A DNA stretch of 64,000 bases, from NCBI RefSeq assembly GCF_036345175.1, contig NZ_CP107780.1, positions 5,208,001-5,272,000 on the forward strand, read 5' to 3'. This document shows positions 24,231 through 32,305 of this stretch, piece by piece (the first letter of the stretch is position 1; each line of letters starts with the position of its first letter). This DNA is from Streptomyces sp. NBC_00576 (GTDB taxonomy: Bacteria > Actinomycetota > Actinomycetes > Streptomycetales > Streptomycetaceae). A program made the position numbers and the translations under genes. The notes under the pieces were generated by a model, which was not told the DNA's origin, did not search any database, and saw only the letters and a list, made by a program, of their open reading frames with translations.

Positions 24231-25196
24231 ATGGAGCTAGAGGTGAGGCACCTGCGGGCGCTGTGCGCCATAGCCGACACCGGCAGCCTCCACCGGGCCG
24301 CCCGCCAACTGGGCGTGGCCCAGCCCTCGTTGAGCACCCAGTTGCGCCGGATCGAGCAGGAACTCGGCGGCGAGCTGTTCACCCGCACGCGGGCCGGCTG
24401 CCGCCCGACGCCGCTCGGCCGGGTCGTACTGAGCCGGGCCCGTCCCCTGGTGGCGGAGATGCGCTCGCTGGTCACGGAGGCGAGGGTCGCCGCGATGGAC
24501 GGACCCCAGCTGCGCATCGGCTCGACGGCCAGCCGGGCCCTCTCCGGCTGGCTGCGCCGCCTACGCCAGCACCAGCACCAGCACCAGCACCAGCACCAGC
24601 AGGAACCGACCCTCCGCATGGACGTCTCCGCGAACGCGCTGCTGCGCATGGTCGCCGACGGCCAACTGGACGTGGCGTTCGTGCACGAGGTCGAGGGCTG
24701 CCCGCTCAGAGTCCCCGACGGCCTGCGCCTGCGCGTACTGGTCGACAGGGAACCCCAGTTCGTGTCCCTGCCCGCCGACCATCCCGCCACCGCGAGACCG
24801 GTGGTCCACCTCTCCGAGCTGGCCGACGACCGCTGGATGGTGGACGAGACGGTCGACGGCGAATTCGACGCCGTACTGCGCATGCTGCGCGCCGCCGGCC
24901 TCAACCCCCGTGTCCTGCACGGCGATTACCACACCACGGCCTCGCTGGTGGCAACCGGCGAGGTCGTCACCGTCTGCCAGGCGACCTGCCTGCCCCGCCC
25001 CGAGATGGCGGTGCGCCGACTGCACGGCGACCCGCTCGGCGTACGGCTGCTGCTGGCGGCCCGTACGGAGACGGATCTCGACGGGGTGCATCCGGCGCTG
25101 GCGGAGGCGTACGAGGAGGTGGCGCGGCAGGCACCGGCGTACCGGGAGTGGCTGGAACAGAGTGATGCGAAAACCCCGGTCCCAGCCCTCCCGTAA
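24231..25196 (+). CDS. LysR-family regulator (SnpR-like) with Gln-His repeat linker
   Basis: A 321-residue LysR regulator: an N-terminal winged HTH (about 1-60; VRHLRALCAIADTGSLHRAA, GVAQPSLSTQLRRIEQELG) and a periplasmic-binding-like effector domain (about 125-300). Between them, residues 113-124 are alternating Gln-His from a CAGCAC tandem repeat (24567-24602), an unusual and probably length-variable linker. It is divergent from the snapalysin gene, and a T-N11-A site lies between, matching the known SnpR-SnpA activator pair. ATG 24231 begins MELEVRHL. Confidence 0.88.
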   Translation: MELEVRHLRALCAIADTGSLHRAARQLGVAQPSLSTQLRRIEQELGGELFTRTRAGCRPTPLGRVVLSRARPLVAEMRSLVTEARVAAMDGPQLRIGSTASRALSGWLRRLRQHQHQHQHQHQQEPTLRMDVSANALLRMVADGQLDVAFVHEVEGCPLRVPDGLRLRVLVDREPQFVSLPADHPATARPVVHLSELADDRWMVDETVDGEFDAVLRMLRAAGLNPRVLHGDYHTTASLVATGEVVTVCQATCLPRPEMAVRRLHGDPLGVRLLLAARTETDLDGVHPALAEAYEEVARQAPAYREWLEQSDAKTPVPALP

Positions 25197-25214
25197 GCCG
25201 CCTGCCAAGTGAGC

Positions 25215-27275
25215 TCAGACGCCGATGTCGCAACCGTCCGTACGCCACACGGCGACGACCGCCGGGCGGACGATCTTTCCCGGTCCGTCGGGCCAGGTGC
25301 TGGCGGGCTTCTCCACCGAGGCACCGTCGATCTCGCCCGGGTGCTGCACGGCGACGAGCACCTGCCGCTCCCCGATGACCGGACCGCAGGTCTCGGCGCC
25401 GGTCGGCACGGTCAGGAACTGCTTGAGCTCACCGCGCCGAGCACCCTTGGTGGCGACCCCGAACAGGCCGTCGTGGGAGCCGAGTTGGGCGCCGTCGGTG
25501 GAGATCCACAGATTGCCGTGGCGGTCGAAGGCGACGTTGTCCGGGCAGGAGATCGGGCTGACCTTGTCCTTCGGGAAGCCCGCGAAGTAGGTGGCGGGGT
25601 CGTTCGGGTCACCGGCGACGAGGAAGAGCGACCAGGCGAACGAGGTGCTCTCGGCCCGGTTCCACCGCTCGGTCAGCTCAAGCACCTGCCCGTGCTTGTT
25701 GGAGTTGCGCGGGTTGGCCTCGTCGGTGGCGGCGAAGCCGGCCTTCCCCCGGTTGATGTTGTTGGTGAGGGCGACATAGACCTTGCCGGTGACCGGGTTG
25801 GGCTCGATGTCCTCGGGCCGGTCCATCTTGGTGGCGCCGACCTTGTCCCCGGCGAGCCGCGTAAAGACGAAGACCTCCTCCGCGCTCATGCCGTCGACGT
25901 GCGAGACGGCGCCCTTGGCGGTGGCGGTCGCCAGCGGGATCCACGTACCGCTGCCGTCGAACTCACCGTCGGCGGGCAGCTTCCCGCTCCCGTCGATCTC
26001 GATGGCGGGGGAGTCCCCGGTGAGCTTGGCGACGTACAGCGTGCCCTCGTCGAGAAGGGAGAGATTGTGCTCCCGGACGGACCGCGAGTCCCCATGGCGC
26101 ATCCGCTTACTACCGACGAACTTGTAGAAGTAGTCGAAGCGCTCGTCGTCACCCGTGTAGACGACGGGACGCCCGTCGGAGGTCAGCCGGATGGTGGCGG
26201 CCTCGTGCTTGAAGCGTCCGAGGGCGGTGTGCTTGCGGGGCGTGGAGGAGGGGTCGTACGGATCGAACTCGACGACATACCCGAACCGGTGGACCTCGTT
26301 GGGCTCCTGCGCGATGTCGAACCGCTTGTCGAAGCGCTCCCACTTGCGCTCGGTGGCGCCGGTTCCGATGCCGTACCGCTTGTCGGTGTCGCGGGAGGCG
26401 TTGGCGAAGTACTGGTTGAAGTTCTCCTCGCCGTGCAGGGTCGTCCCCCACGGCGTGGTGCCCCCGGAGCAGTTGTTGAGCGTGCCGAGAGCCTTCCGCC
26501 CGGTCCGGTCGGTGGAGGTCTTGAGGAGATCGGACCCGGCGGCCGGTCCCGTGATCCGGAACTCGGTGGTGGCGGTGACCCGCCGGTTGAGCGGGTGGCG
26601 GGGTACGGGAGTGAGCTTGCCGGTACGCCGGTCGCCCTCGACCACGACGGCGGACAGCCCGTGCGCGGCCCAGGCGATCTCGACCTGCTCGCGGGTGGGG
26701 TTGGCGGGGTCGTAGCCGCGGAACATCAGGATCTCGTCGGTGTACTCGTGGTTGGCGACCAGGAGCTTCTGGTTCCCGTGAAGGGGGAGCAGCGCGAGGA
26801 AGTCGTTGTTGTACCCGAACTGGCCGGCCTGAGCGGCGGCGGTCTGCTTCTCCGGGTCGAAGGCGGGGGCGCCACGGAGTATGGGCTCACCCCAGCGGAT
26901 GACGACGTTCTGGCCATACCCGCCGGGGACGGTCACGGCGTCGGCGGTGTTGGGCGCGACAGGGCTGAAGCGCAGGCCACGCGGCACGGAGGAGTGGGAG
27001 GGGTGGGAGGCCGCGGTGGCCGCTTCGGCACCCTGGGCGCCGACGACGTTCACGGCCGTACCGGCCGCGGTGGCAACGGTGACGACCGCGGCGGCGCGCA
27101 TCACGGAACGGCGGCTGAGGGCGCCGGCGATCACATCGCCGACGTATTCGTTGGCGCTGGTGTTGGGAACCTCGTGGAAGCAGGCGTCACCACACCGGAA
27201 ACGGCAGGTCATCGCGGACCGCCCGCCAGGATGCGATCCGGATGACGATCCGATCAACGGCAGCAGCTTGCGCAC
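25215..27275 (-). CDS. phoX: PhoX-family (DUF839) Tat-exported alkaline phosphatase
   Basis: A 686-residue secreted phosphatase. The long N-terminus contains a Tat signal (SRRSVMRAAAVVTVATAAG, near 55-75). The mature part has DUF839/PhoX features: RFSPVAPNTADAVTVPGGY, VANHEYTDEILMF, GTLNNCSGGTTPWGT, LHGEENFNQYF and LGRFKHEAATI, residues of the calcium-iron site in characterised PhoX. It releases phosphate from many phosphomonoesters outside the cell. GTG 27275 follows GGGGAGA. A two-unit PHO box upstream indicates PhoR-PhoP control under phosphate starvation. Confidence 0.92.
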   Translation of the reverse strand: MRKLLPLIGSSSGSHPGGRSAMTCRFRCGDACFHEVPNTSANEYVGDVIAGALSRRSVMRAAAVVTVATAAGTAVNVVGAQGAEAATAASHPSHSSVPRGLRFSPVAPNTADAVTVPGGYGQNVVIRWGEPILRGAPAFDPEKQTAAAQAGQFGYNNDFLALLPLHGNQKLLVANHEYTDEILMFRGYDPANPTREQVEIAWAAHGLSAVVVEGDRRTGKLTPVPRHPLNRRVTATTEFRITGPAAGSDLLKTSTDRTGRKALGTLNNCSGGTTPWGTTLHGEENFNQYFANASRDTDKRYGIGTGATERKWERFDKRFDIAQEPNEVHRFGYVVEFDPYDPSSTPRKHTALGRFKHEAATIRLTSDGRPVVYTGDDERFDYFYKFVGSKRMRHGDSRSVREHNLSLLDEGTLYVAKLTGDSPAIEIDGSGKLPADGEFDGSGTWIPLATATAKGAVSHVDGMSAEEVFVFTRLAGDKVGATKMDRPEDIEPNPVTGKVYVALTNNINRGKAGFAATDEANPRNSNKHGQVLELTERWNRAESTSFAWSLFLVAGDPNDPATYFAGFPKDKVSPISCPDNVAFDRHGNLWISTDGAQLGSHDGLFGVATKGARRGELKQFLTVPTGAETCGPVIGERQVLVAVQHPGEIDGASVEKPASTWPDGPGKIVRPAVVAVWRTDGCDIGV

Positions 27276-27355
27276 TTTACTCTCCCCTGAACTTCCCTAT
27301 ACGTACCTTTGGTGTCAGCGCGACGCTAGGGGGACGGGGGTGCGAGGGCGGGGAC

Positions 27356-27377
27356 GCCGGATGAACGAGTAGTGAAC
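27356..27377 (-). promoter_or_regulatory. PHO box (PhoP binding site) upstream of phoX
   Basis: On the minus strand two 11-nt direct repeat units follow each other: GTTCACTACTC (27377-27367) and GTTCATCCGGC (27366-27356), both starting with the GTTCA of the Streptomyces PHO-box consensus. They end about 80 bp before the phoX start. The rest of 27276-27608 shows no gene. Confidence 0.78.
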
Positions 27378-27608
27378 CCATGGGAGCGGTAAGGGTGTTG
27401 GGCTGCGGGGAAGATGCGCACGGGACCCGCCTGCAGCTCGGCCGATACCTGCTGGGGGGCGGGGCGCGAGGTTGGCGGAGTGGCACCCTTGACGACCGTC
27501 GGGTTCGTATGAAAGACCCTGCCCAAGATCGCCAGTACGGCCCGCTAACCTTACGTGTCCGTCCTGGCCAGGGATTGACGGCTACAACTCACGTGAAGGG
27601 TTGCGCAA
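27378..27608. other. Gene-free region before the VWA gene
   Basis: Together with 27276-27355 this makes a 333-bp gap. Apart from the PHO box, nothing coding is supported. A TAACCT hexamer (27546-27551) upstream of the VWA gene could be a -10 box without a convincing -35. Confidence 0.5.
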
Positions 27609-29240
27609 ATGGGCATTCTCACTCTCCTGCGGAACGCGTTCGGCAAGTCACGCAAGGGGCGTGACGCCGAGGCGGCGCCCGCGCGGGAGGCGGAGTCGGC
27701 TCCTCAGCAGGAGGCCACCGAGCCGAAGATTCCGGCACCGTCCCCGGAACCGACCCTGACCCAGTCCCCGACACCAAAGCCCACAGAGGCCCCCTCGGTC
27801 GTGGACGACCTGGTCTCGGCAGCCTTCGACAACGTAACGGTCCCCAAGCCGTCAAGGCCGGTGGACGAGCCATCGGCTCCGGCGGCTGAGCCCGTGGCCG
27901 AGGCGTTGGCTCCGGCGTCGGAGCCGGCGACCGAGGTCGAGGCCGACACGAAGACCGAGGCCGCGGAGGAGGCCAAGCCGGAACCGGTGGCCGAGGCAGA
28001 GGCAGAGGCCAAGCCGGAGCCGGTGGCGGAGGCAGAGGCGGAGGCAGAGACCGAAGCCAAGGCGGAAGCGGCGGCCGAGGCAGAGCCGGAGGCCAAGCCC
28101 GAGCCGGTGGCCGAGGCAGAAACCGAAGCCAAGCCGGAACCGGTCGCCGAGGCCGAGGCAGAAACCGAGCCAGAGCCGGTCGTCGAGACGACGCCGGAGG
28201 CTGAACCGGTCGCCGAGGCGACACCGGAGCCCGAGCCGGAACCGGAGCCCGTCGTCGAGGCGACACCGGAGCCCGAGGTAACCCCGGAACCGGAGCCGGT
28301 GGCCGAGGTGACTGAGGCCGCCCCGGAAACGGAACCGGAGCCGGAAGCCGAAGCGGTTGCCGAGCCCGAGGTCGAGGTCGAGCCCGCCGCAGAGGAGCCG
28401 ACTCCCGAGGCCGAACCGGTGGCCGAGGTGACCCCGGAACCGGAGCCGCAGTCTGCGCCTGAGCCTGAGCCGGAGCCCGATTCTCAGGACCTGGAACCGG
28501 CAGCCGCCGACGCAGAGGAAGCCCCACAGGGGCCACCCGCACCCGAAGACGATGGCGTCACGGGTGGTGCGGGTGGGAAAACCGATACGGCCGAAGGCGA
28601 AGCCGAGGCCGTACCCGCAACCCTCCTCACCGCATACAACTCCGCCGCCACCACCCTCACCACCCTCAACCTCACCAACACCCAAGCCAAGGTCTACCTC
28701 GTACTGGACCGCTCCGCGTCCATGCGCCCGTACTACAAGGACGGCTCCGCCCAGGCCCTCGGCGAGCAGACCCTCGCCCTCGCCGCCCACCTCGACCCGG
28801 AGGCGACCGTCCACGTCGTCTTCTTCTCCACCGAGCTGGACGGCACCGGCGAGCTCACCCTCCCCGACCACGACAACAAGATCGACGAACTCCACGCCTC
28901 CCTCGGCCGCATGGGCCGTACGAGCTACCACGCAGCCGTGGAGGAGATCGTCACGCACTACGAGAAGTCCGGCACCGAGCACCCCGCCCTCATCGTCTTC
29001 CAGACGGACGGCGCCCCGGACGCCAAGACCCCCGCCACCCAGTCCCTCACGGACGCGGCGGCAAAGCACCCGGCCCTCTTCTTCTCGTTCATCGCGTTCG
29101 GCGAGCCGGAGAACAAGGCCTTCGACTACCTCCGCAAGCTGAAGACGGCCAACACGTCCTTCTTCCACGCGGGCCCGACCCCGCGCGAGCTGACGGACAC
29201 GGAGCTGTACGAGGGCGTACTGGCGAACTGGCGCCCGTAA
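27609..29240 (+). CDS. VWA-domain protein with long acidic Glu/Pro/Ala repeat arm
   Basis: A 543-residue cytoplasmic protein. Residues 1-20 are MGILTLLRNAFGKSRKG. Residues 25-330 are low-complexity degenerate repeats such as KPEPVAEAEAE and TPEPEPEPEPV, very acidic and disordered. The C-terminal 200 residues are a von Willebrand A domain with an intact metal site (DRSASM, then FQTDGAPD), of the TerF/tellurium-resistance type. VWA domains of this kind act as calcium-linked scaffolds, but no terD or other ter genes are adjacent. The arm is probably a flexible spacer. ATG 27609 follows AAGGG. Confidence 0.85.
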   Translation: MGILTLLRNAFGKSRKGRDAEAAPAREAESAPQQEATEPKIPAPSPEPTLTQSPTPKPTEAPSVVDDLVSAAFDNVTVPKPSRPVDEPSAPAAEPVAEALAPASEPATEVEADTKTEAAEEAKPEPVAEAEAEAKPEPVAEAEAEAETEAKAEAAAEAEPEAKPEPVAEAETEAKPEPVAEAEAETEPEPVVETTPEAEPVAEATPEPEPEPEPVVEATPEPEVTPEPEPVAEVTEAAPETEPEPEAEAVAEPEVEVEPAAEEPTPEAEPVAEVTPEPEPQSAPEPEPEPDSQDLEPAAADAEEAPQGPPAPEDDGVTGGAGGKTDTAEGEAEAVPATLLTAYNSAATTLTTLNLTNTQAKVYLVLDRSASMRPYYKDGSAQALGEQTLALAAHLDPEATVHVVFFSTELDGTGELTLPDHDNKIDELHASLGRMGRTSYHAAVEEIVTHYEKSGTEHPALIVFQTDGAPDAKTPATQSLTDAAAKHPALFFSFIAFGEPENKAFDYLRKLKTANTSFFHAGPTPRELTDTELYEGVLANWRP

Positions 29241-29269
29241 ACAAAAAGAGAACCCCGCCGCACCACCCC

Positions 29270-29303
29270 GCCCGCCTCCCCCCAGCAAAAACGGGAGGCG
29301 GGC
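29270..29303. terminator. Terminator after VWA gene
   Basis: An 11-bp perfect stem, GCCCGCCTCCC (29270-29280) with GGGAGGCGGGC (29293-29303), and a 12-nt loop. It separates the VWA gene from metG. Confidence 0.8.
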
Positions 29304-29396
29304 GCCCCATACCAGTCGGCTACGATTTCAAGGTTCGTAGACGGTCCAAAGACACCAATACCGTCACTCCATGTAGCTACTTGGGAGCAGCCCGCA

Positions 29397-31115
29397 ATGG
29401 CTCGACACCTCATCACCAGCGCCCTTCCGTACATCAACGGGATCAAGCACCTGGGCAACATGGTGGGGTCCATGCTCCCGGCGGACGTCTACTCCCGCTA
29501 TCTCCGCCAGCGCGGCCACGACGTCCTCTACATCTGCGCGACGGACGAACACGGCACCCCGGCCGAGCTGGCCGCGAAGGAGCAGGGCATCCCTGTAGCG
29601 GACTTCTGCGCACAGGCCCACGACGCGCAGAAGGCGGTGTACGACGGCTTCGGCCTGGCCTTCGACTACTTCGGGCGGAGTTCCTCCCCGCAGAACGTGG
29701 AGATCACCCAGCACTTCGCCCGCCGCCTGGGCGAGAACGGCTTCATCGAAGAGCGCGCGATCCGCCAGGTGTACAGCCCCACCGACGGCCGCTTCCTCCC
29801 GGACCGCTACGTCGAGGGCACCTGCCCCCACTGCGGCTACGACAAGGCCCGCGGCGACCAGTGCGAGAACTGCACCCGGGTCCTCGACCCGACCGACCTG
29901 ATCGACCCCAGGTCCGCCATCTCGGGCTCGACGGACCTGGAGGTCCGTGAGACCAAGCACCTCTTCCTCCTCCAGTCGAAGCTCCAGCACGAGGTCGAGG
30001 AGTGGGTGACCGCCCACGAGAGCCAGTGGCCCCACCTCGCCTCCTCCATCGCCCGCAAGTGGCTCACCGAGGGCCTGCACGACCGCGCGATCACCCGCGA
30101 CCTGGACTGGGGCGTCCCGGTCCCGGCGGACACCTGGCCGGAGCTGGCGGCGGAGGGCAAGGTCTTCTACGTCTGGTTCGACGCCCCGATCGAGTACATC
30201 GGCGCGACGAAGGAGTGGGCGGACGCCACCGGCGGGGACTGGAAGTCCTGGTGGTACGAGGCCGACGCCGGCGACAACCCGGTCCGCTACACGGAGTTCA
30301 TGGCCAAGGACAACGTCCCCTTCCACACGGTGATGTTCCCGGCCACGGAACTCGGTGTCCGTGAACCGTGGAAGAAGGTCGATGTCGTCAAGGCCTTCAA
30401 CTGGCTGACGTACTACGGCGGAAAGTTCTCCACGTCCCAGAAGCGTGGCGTCTTCACCGACCAGGCCCTCGCCATCCTGCCGGCCGACTACTGGCGCTAC
30501 TTCCTGATCGCCAATGCCCCCGAGTCCGACGACTCCTCCTTCACCTGGGAGCACTTCACCGCCACGGTGAACAAGGACCTGGCGGACACGCTCGGCAACT
30601 TCGTCAACCGCGTCCTCTCCTTCTCGAAGAAGCGCTTCGGCGACGAGGTCCCTGCGGGTGCGGCGGCCGGCGAGGCGGAGGCGAAGCTGGGCGAGCAGAT
30701 CGCCGAGCTGCTCGCGGAGTACGAGAGCCAGCTGGAGGCGCTCCAGTTCCGCAAGGCGGCGGCAGCGCTGCGCGCACTCTGGTCGGCGGGCAACTCCTAC
30801 CTGGAGGAGAAGGCCCCCTGGCTGGAGATCAAGACCGACCAGGACGGCGCGGCCCTGACCCTCCGTACGGCGATGAACCTCATCCACCTCTACTCGGTGG
30901 TCTCGGAACCCTTCATCCCGATGACGGCGGCGACAATGCGCGCGGCGTTCGCGCTCCACAACGACACACAGACGTGGGTCACGGTCGACGAGGCGAAGTC
31001 CCTGTCCGCCGTCCCCGCGGGCACCGCGTTCACCGTCCCGCCGGTGCTGTTCGCGAAGCTGACGGACGAGGACCTGGAGACGTACAAGGAGCGCTTCGGC
31101 GGCGCACCCGAGTAG
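29397..31115 (+). CDS. metG: Methionyl-tRNA synthetase
   Basis: A 572-residue class Ia synthetase that charges tRNA-Met. The N-terminal ALPYINGIKHLGNM carries the HIGH motif as HLGN. A single zinc knuckle near 142-160 (CPHCGYDKARGDQCENC) and the KMSKS counterpart KFSTSQKRG near 343 complete the active site. The anticodon-binding helical domain follows (about 380-520). The C-terminal EMAP-like dimerisation domain of longer MetRS is absent, which is normal for this actinobacterial form. ATG 29397 follows GGGAGCAG. No T-box leader is visible upstream. Confidence 0.97.
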   Translation: MARHLITSALPYINGIKHLGNMVGSMLPADVYSRYLRQRGHDVLYICATDEHGTPAELAAKEQGIPVADFCAQAHDAQKAVYDGFGLAFDYFGRSSSPQNVEITQHFARRLGENGFIEERAIRQVYSPTDGRFLPDRYVEGTCPHCGYDKARGDQCENCTRVLDPTDLIDPRSAISGSTDLEVRETKHLFLLQSKLQHEVEEWVTAHESQWPHLASSIARKWLTEGLHDRAITRDLDWGVPVPADTWPELAAEGKVFYVWFDAPIEYIGATKEWADATGGDWKSWWYEADAGDNPVRYTEFMAKDNVPFHTVMFPATELGVREPWKKVDVVKAFNWLTYYGGKFSTSQKRGVFTDQALAILPADYWRYFLIANAPESDDSSFTWEHFTATVNKDLADTLGNFVNRVLSFSKKRFGDEVPAGAAAGEAEAKLGEQIAELLAEYESQLEALQFRKAAAALRALWSAGNSYLEEKAPWLEIKTDQDGAALTLRTAMNLIHLYSVVSEPFIPMTAATMRAAFALHNDTQTWVTVDEAKSLSAVPAGTAFTVPPVLFAKLTDEDLETYKERFGGAPE

Positions 31116-31130
31116 ACGCCGGCCCCAGCG

Positions 31131-31616
31131 TCACGCGGTAACCCCGAACCGCCCGTCAACTCCCCGGAGTCGACGGGCGGTTCTGTCGTTCGGGTCGTTC
31201 GGGTCGTTCGGGTCGTTCGGGTCGTTCGGGTCGTTCGGGTCGGCGTCGGCGCCCGGCGGGCCGGACTCGAGCCCGAGGGCGCTGCGGGCGGCACTGACGT
31301 ACTGGAGCCCCTCCACCGCGGTCTGCCTCGCGAGCGCGTACTCGGCGGGGGTGCGGGCGTCGGCCAGTTGACCCCGGGCCGTGCGATGCCGTCCGGCCGC
31401 CTCCGCCAACGCCTGCGCGGCGGCTTCGTCGGCCCCCGGCCGAAGACCGGACAGACTCCCCCCGAGCCGCACGACCCATCGGTTGGCCTCGACCTCTGCG
31501 TCCAGCCCGGCCAAGCCGGACGCAGCCGTGGGCACCCCCGCCTGCCTGCGCAGAAGGACGACAGAAACCACCGCTCCGACGGTCAGCAGCAGCGTGAGCG
31601 GAACGACGATTCCCAT
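31131..31616 (-). CDS. Single-pass membrane protein with (Asp-Pro-Asn)6 tail repeat
   Basis: A 161-residue protein: one N-terminal transmembrane helix (MGIVVPLTLLLTVGAVVSVVL), then a helical cytoplasmic or external part of about 100 residues, then six tandem DPN tripeptides and a short basic end. No family is recognised. The tripeptides come from six identical 9-bp units (31185-31238), likely a length-variable tract. ATG 31616 follows GAGGAAGTC. It converges on metG with 15 bp between stops. Confidence 0.7.
   Translation of the reverse strand: MGIVVPLTLLLTVGAVVSVVLLRRQAGVPTAASGLAGLDAEVEANRWVVRLGGSLSGLRPGADEAAAQALAEAAGRHRTARGQLADARTPAEYALARQTAVEGLQYVSAARSALGLESGPPGADADPNDPNDPNDPNDPNDPNDRTARRLRGVDGRFGVTA
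31185..31238. repeat. Six perfect 9-bp tandem repeats
   Basis: GTCGTTCGG repeated six times without mismatch, in frame with the minus-strand membrane protein gene (DPN tripeptides). It is a candidate variable-number tandem repeat. Confidence 0.95.
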
Positions 31617-31786
31617 GACTTCCTCCAGCGAACGTGAGCGGAACATGCCGTGAGGTCCGGGTATCCGGTTACCCCACTGCGACAGTTCCCATGAAACGCC
31701 CCGCCACTGTGCCCTCCCGACGAGAAGTCTGTGCGCTGCCTGCGAACCTCCCATGCACCTGCGGAGGCTCCCCCTCCTCTAGGCAT

Positions 31787-31812
31787 GCCCTGTTTCAGGC
31801 GATATACAGGGC
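31787..31812. promoter_or_regulatory. Inverted repeat upstream of PH-domain gene
   Basis: GCCCTGT (31787-31793) and ACAGGGC (31806-31812) form a 7-bp inverted repeat with 12-nt spacing, ending 35 bp before the PH-domain gene start. It is a possible operator. Confidence 0.4.
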
Positions 31813-31847
31813 GAAGATCATGTGCAGTCAACCGGGGGAGTAGAACC

Positions 31848-32213
31848 ATGGCACTTTTCGGCAACGCGCACACCGTCGATCCGGCCGCCGCACAGCAGGA
31901 CTACGCCCGGCTGCTCGGCCAGAACGAGCAGGTCCACGCCGCGTACCAGCTGATCCGCGACACCATCCTGTTCACCGACCGCCGGCTCCTCCTCGTCGAC
32001 AAGCAGGGCATCACCGGCAAGAAGGTCGAGTACCACTCGGTCCCGTACCGCAGCATCACCCACTTCGCGGTGGAGACCGCGGGCACCTTCGACCTCGATG
32101 CCGAGCTCAAGATCTGGATCTCGGGTTCCGCGACCCCGGTCCAGAAGACGTTCACGAAGGGCGTCGACATCTATGAGGTCCAGGCGATCCTGACGCAGTT
32201 CGTGGCGAAGTAG
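31848..32213 (+). CDS. Bacterial PH-domain protein
   Basis: A 121-residue soluble protein that is a single bacterial pleckstrin-homology domain (bPH_1 type): YARLLGQNEQVHAAYQLIRD, then ILFTDRRLLLVDKQGITGKKVEYHSV, then YRSITHFAVETAGTFDLD, and a final helix near IYEVQAILTQFVAK. The family is common and of unknown function. ATG 31848 follows GGGGGAGTAGAACC. After the stop the sequence GGCGAAGTA is repeated. It ends in front of a bidirectional hairpin. Confidence 0.88.
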   Translation: MALFGNAHTVDPAAAQQDYARLLGQNEQVHAAYQLIRDTILFTDRRLLLVDKQGITGKKVEYHSVPYRSITHFAVETAGTFDLDAELKIWISGSATPVQKTFTKGVDIYEVQAILTQFVAK

Positions 32214-32245
32214 GCGAAGTAGGCGAAGTAGCGGGACACGACGCA

Positions 32246-32276
32246 GGCCCGGAACCTGGGGGAGAGGTTCCGGGCC
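32246..32276. terminator. Bidirectional terminator, PH-domain / dioxygenase
   Basis: GGCCCGGAACCT (32246-32257) pairs perfectly with AGGTTCCGGGCC (32265-32276); 7-nt loop between convergent genes. Confidence 0.85.
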
Positions 32277-32305
32277 GTCGCAGTCCTTCGCGGGCCGTAC
32301 GTCCG

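Noticed and set aside
25209..27245. A 678-codon plus-strand frame over phoX
   Set aside because: It is a Gly/Val-rich shadow frame; PhoX motifs and a Tat signal are on the minus strand.
27609..29240. Tellurium-resistance operon
   Set aside because: The VWA domain is TerF-like, but no terD or terZ-type genes accompany it.
27852..29288. A long minus-strand frame rich in Leu-Arg-Phe repeats
   Set aside because: It is the complement of the Glu/Pro repeat arm of the VWA gene; repeats open several frames by chance.
29304..29396. T-box or other riboswitch before metG
   Set aside because: No specifier hairpin, T-box sequence or terminator-antiterminator pair could be found in the short leader.
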